Origin: an uncultured Bdellovibrio sp.
Lineage (GTDB): Bacteria > Bdellovibrionota > Bdellovibrionia > Bdellovibrionales > Bdellovibrionaceae
NCBI GenBank assembly: GCA_946480995.1
Contig: CAMLMF010000176.1
Location: 1-5,930, forward strand
Direction: 5' to 3'
Length of the DNA: 5,930 nt
Positions 4,201-5,930 of the stretch are shown here, in pieces (position 1 is the first letter of the stretch; the number at the start of each line of letters is the position of its first letter). The notes under the pieces are model-generated. The model was not told the DNA's origin, ran no database searches, and saw only the letters and a list, made by a program, of their open reading frames with translations. The translations under genes and the position numbers were made by a program.

Positions 4201-5844
4201 TTAGCGTAATGATTTTAAATAGCCAACGATGTCGATATCCGCTGGCGCTTCAATGCCTGCGCCTGGTTTAGGACCAGTTAAGTCTGACAGTGAGTAATCC
4301 ATCCGCGCATCGTAACGACGTTCAGATTGGTAACGCAACCAACGTTCCGCCTCATACCAAGCGTTTTTATTTGCATCGTCTGTGCAACCATTGAGCTCTT
4401 CAGGTAAGCGGGCCCCCCAACGTTTTTCCACACAGTGGTAAGGGTCAAAGCTCATGTTAAATAAACGCTGACGGCCGGCTTCCAGGTTCATAGTCACAGT
4501 TTTGCCGTTTGTTGTGGTGTAAGAAAATTGGCATTCTTGCGCTTTTTGCGAATAAACCGCCAAAAGATCTGCCGCTAAATTTCCGCCCGCATAGTTAATG
4601 CCCGGATCGCGTTTGTTGTAACGTTCAATATTGTTTTTCGTTTGCGCCAAAAGATCGATGAAAGACACTTTTAAACGCGCGTCCCGTGATGGCGTGGAAT
4701 AGCTTTCCCATTCGCCATCAGTTCCATAGATATTCAGTGGCAACTTCGCAGGGTGCGGTTTTAAATAGATGCCTTTGCTGCGTGATTCATCGACAGCGGC
4801 CACACGGTCCTTCAGGCTGACGCAAATGTCTTCTGTCAATTGCGCGATATCAACTAAAGGATCAATACGCATGTCACCCGTAGAAAGTTTCATGCGTGTG
4901 TATTCGTAAAAATTCACTGACTGTTCGTTGATGATGAACTTGCCTTTGTTCCAAACTCCGCCAGGATCAGGTTGCGTTCCATAGAACTGCTCTGTGCTAT
5001 ATCCCGGAAGTTGGCTGTTTGGCGTCCCCACGATTTTTCCACCGACGTAAACGCCATTCGAATCTTGGGTTGCGCCCACAACTGTTAATGGGCGGAAGTT
5101 TTTAAAGCCCGCACCTTGACCCGGATTGCTGCGCACGAATTTTGGCGTGAACATACCCATCGTCAAAGAGTTGTCAGGATGTGCATCGATGTAAAATACG
5201 CGCCCATCATCAGTTACTTTGTAAACAATCGCCACGTGCCCGTTTGGATCATAGATCACGGTGCCCGGGCGGATGCCCGTGCGATCTAGTTTTGCCGGAT
5301 AGAAGTCTGAAAACAGCTCTGCATCGTTGCCCGGCATACGGTAAGTGGCAGAGTAAGTTAACGACGGAATCGTTTCATTTAAAATTTCCAAGGCATTTGG
5401 GAAGGAGGATTTCATGAAGTTTGATTTAGCTAAAACATCATAGCGTTTTGCGACGATATTCCCCGCTGAATTGTAACGAACATCTTTGTTGAATAAGCCC
5501 GAAGTTTCGCGCGCTTTGACTTCGCTGACGATAGACATCGGCAGACCGTTTTTCCAAGCAAAGTATGAACGCAAATAGTATGGAAGATCCGCGCAGTCAG
5601 AGTAGTATTTTAAACCCGCCGGATCTGAGTTGATATATGGGTTCGCAACACTTTTAAGGCAGCTATCGACTTTGCCACAGTTGCGTTTTTCAACGGCCTG
5701 GCCAAGGCTTGCGACAAACTCGCCGAATTGGCGTTCATGGCGCTCGGTCCATGCCGGCTGTGTGATTTTCCATTGAGTTGAAGTCTGAGCTTGGGTCGAA
5801 AGTGAACCCAGAACGACGAAGAGAGTCGTCATCAAAAAGCGCAT
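4201..5844 (-). CDS. Secreted protein with putative papain-like (NlpC/P60- or CHAP-like) Cys-His-Asp domain
   Basis: This 547-residue protein has a Sec signal peptide (Arg2, hydrophobic 3-15, likely cleavage after TQA at 17-19). The N-terminal half looks like a papain-fold hydrolase. Cys84, in SDCADLPYYLR (82-92), begins a helix as the catalytic Cys does. RPGTVIYDPNGHVAIVYKV (192-210) resembles the GD-x-x-x-x...HVGI strand-turn-strand of NlpC/P60 and CHAP domains and supplies His203, and Asp220 in YIDAHPD (218-224) suits the third residue. The Cys-His gap (about 119 residues) is longer than in typical NlpC/P60 domains, so this would be a divergent family; wall amidase or peptidase activity is inference. 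Cys56 and Cys62 could form a disulphide. The C-terminal half (about 330-547) is helical, rich in Trp and Tyr near the end, and holds Cys341, 438, 471 and 487. I know no named family for it. GGGAG (5851-5855), six bases before the ATG, and the signal peptide fix the start. It ends at a shared bidirectional terminator and is probably transcribed alone. Confidence 0.85.
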   Translation of the reverse strand: MRFLMTTLFVVLGSLSTQAQTSTQWKITQPAWTERHERQFGEFVASLGQAVEKRNCGKVDSCLKSVANPYINSDPAGLKYYSDCADLPYYLRSYFAWKNGLPMSIVSEVKARETSGLFNKDVRYNSAGNIVAKRYDVLAKSNFMKSSFPNALEILNETIPSLTYSATYRMPGNDAELFSDFYPAKLDRTGIRPGTVIYDPNGHVAIVYKVTDDGRVFYIDAHPDNSLTMGMFTPKFVRSNPGQGAGFKNFRPLTVVGATQDSNGVYVGGKIVGTPNSQLPGYSTEQFYGTQPDPGGVWNKGKFIINEQSVNFYEYTRMKLSTGDMRIDPLVDIAQLTEDICVSLKDRVAAVDESRSKGIYLKPHPAKLPLNIYGTDGEWESYSTPSRDARLKVSFIDLLAQTKNNIERYNKRDPGINYAGGNLAADLLAVYSQKAQECQFSYTTTNGKTVTMNLEAGRQRLFNMSFDPYHCVEKRWGARLPEELNGCTDDANKNAWYEAERWLRYQSERRYDARMDYSLSDLTGPKPGAGIEAPADIDIVGYLKSLR

Positions 5845-5858
5845 AGTAATCTCCCTGT

Positions 5859-5870
5859 TTTATTAATAAA
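5859..5870. repeat. 12-bp perfect palindrome in the leader of the papain-like gene
   Basis: TTTATTAATAAA is a perfect palindrome. It lies just downstream of the expected transcription start of the minus-strand gene at 5844 and just upstream of its ribosome-binding site. It could be an operator, or an AT-rich stretch that keeps the ribosome-binding site unfolded. AT-only palindromes occur readily by chance. Confidence 0.3.
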
Positions 5871-5878
5871 TCCCCCTC

Positions 5879-5907
5879 TAGATACCCACGAATGCCGCAA
5901 TTCTCAA
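5879..5907 (-). promoter_or_regulatory. Sigma-70-type promoter of the papain-like protein gene
   Basis: On the minus strand, TTGAGA (5902-5907; five of six consensus bases) is followed after exactly 17 bases by TATCTA (5879-5884; three of six, including the initial TAT). Transcription would start near 5872, giving a leader of about 28 bases that contains the ribosome-binding site. This is the best promoter match in the window. Confidence 0.55.
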
Positions 5908-5930
5908 CACTGTGCAGCACTTCGGGTAAA

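Noticed and set aside
5181..5417. 78-codon plus-strand frame inside the papain-like gene
   Set aside because: Antisense to the catalytic region of a well-supported 547-residue protein; His/Arg/Cys-rich shadow composition.
1..5930. CRISPR array, tRNA or rRNA gene, insertion sequence, prophage gene, toxin-antitoxin pair or defence island
   Set aside because: No regular direct repeats, clover-leaf sequence, transposase or integrase, terminal inverted repeats or defence-type proteins were seen on either strand.

Overview
The window reads as an ordinary chromosomal stretch of a Gram-negative bacterium. It has mid-range GC (mid-40s percent by eye), purine-rich Shine-Dalgarno sites and Sec signal peptides on exported proteins. 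The mix of large, poorly characterised secreted proteins, a MAPEG protein and a YceI protein resembles Bdellovibrio and its relatives (Bdellovibrionota). That assignment is inference from gene content and style; no marker gene is present.

Layout, left to right. (1) Positions 1-2195, minus strand: most of a very long secreted protein. It is open for 731 codons and runs off the left edge, and its far C-terminal part carries an HEKTH zinc-metallopeptidase motif. (2) 2196-2336: a short intergenic region with an 11-bp imperfect inverted repeat, a TATATA box and a small leader hairpin. (3) 2337-2765, minus: a MAPEG-family integral membrane protein. (4) A strong intrinsic terminator at 2881-2913, then 2941-3468, minus: a YceI-family protein without a signal peptide. 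(5) A 228-bp divergent intergenic region. (6) 3697-4137, plus: a secreted SnoaL-like (NTF2-fold) protein. (7) A bidirectional terminator at 4141-4178 between convergent genes. (8) 4201-5844, minus: a 547-residue secreted protein with a probable papain-like Cys-His-Asp catalytic domain and a Cys-containing C-terminal domain, preceded by a recognisable promoter.

The genes look mostly like single transcription units: each is separated from its neighbours by a terminator or by a non-coding gap with promoter-like sequence. I see no operon logic linking them. Three of the five proteins are predicted to be exported and two carry hydrolase-like signatures, which would suit a predatory or scavenging lifestyle, but nothing here shows that directly.

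I found no tRNA, rRNA, CRISPR array, insertion sequence, attachment site, phage gene or recognisable defence system. The most interesting objects are the two uncharacterised exported putative hydrolases at the two ends of the window.
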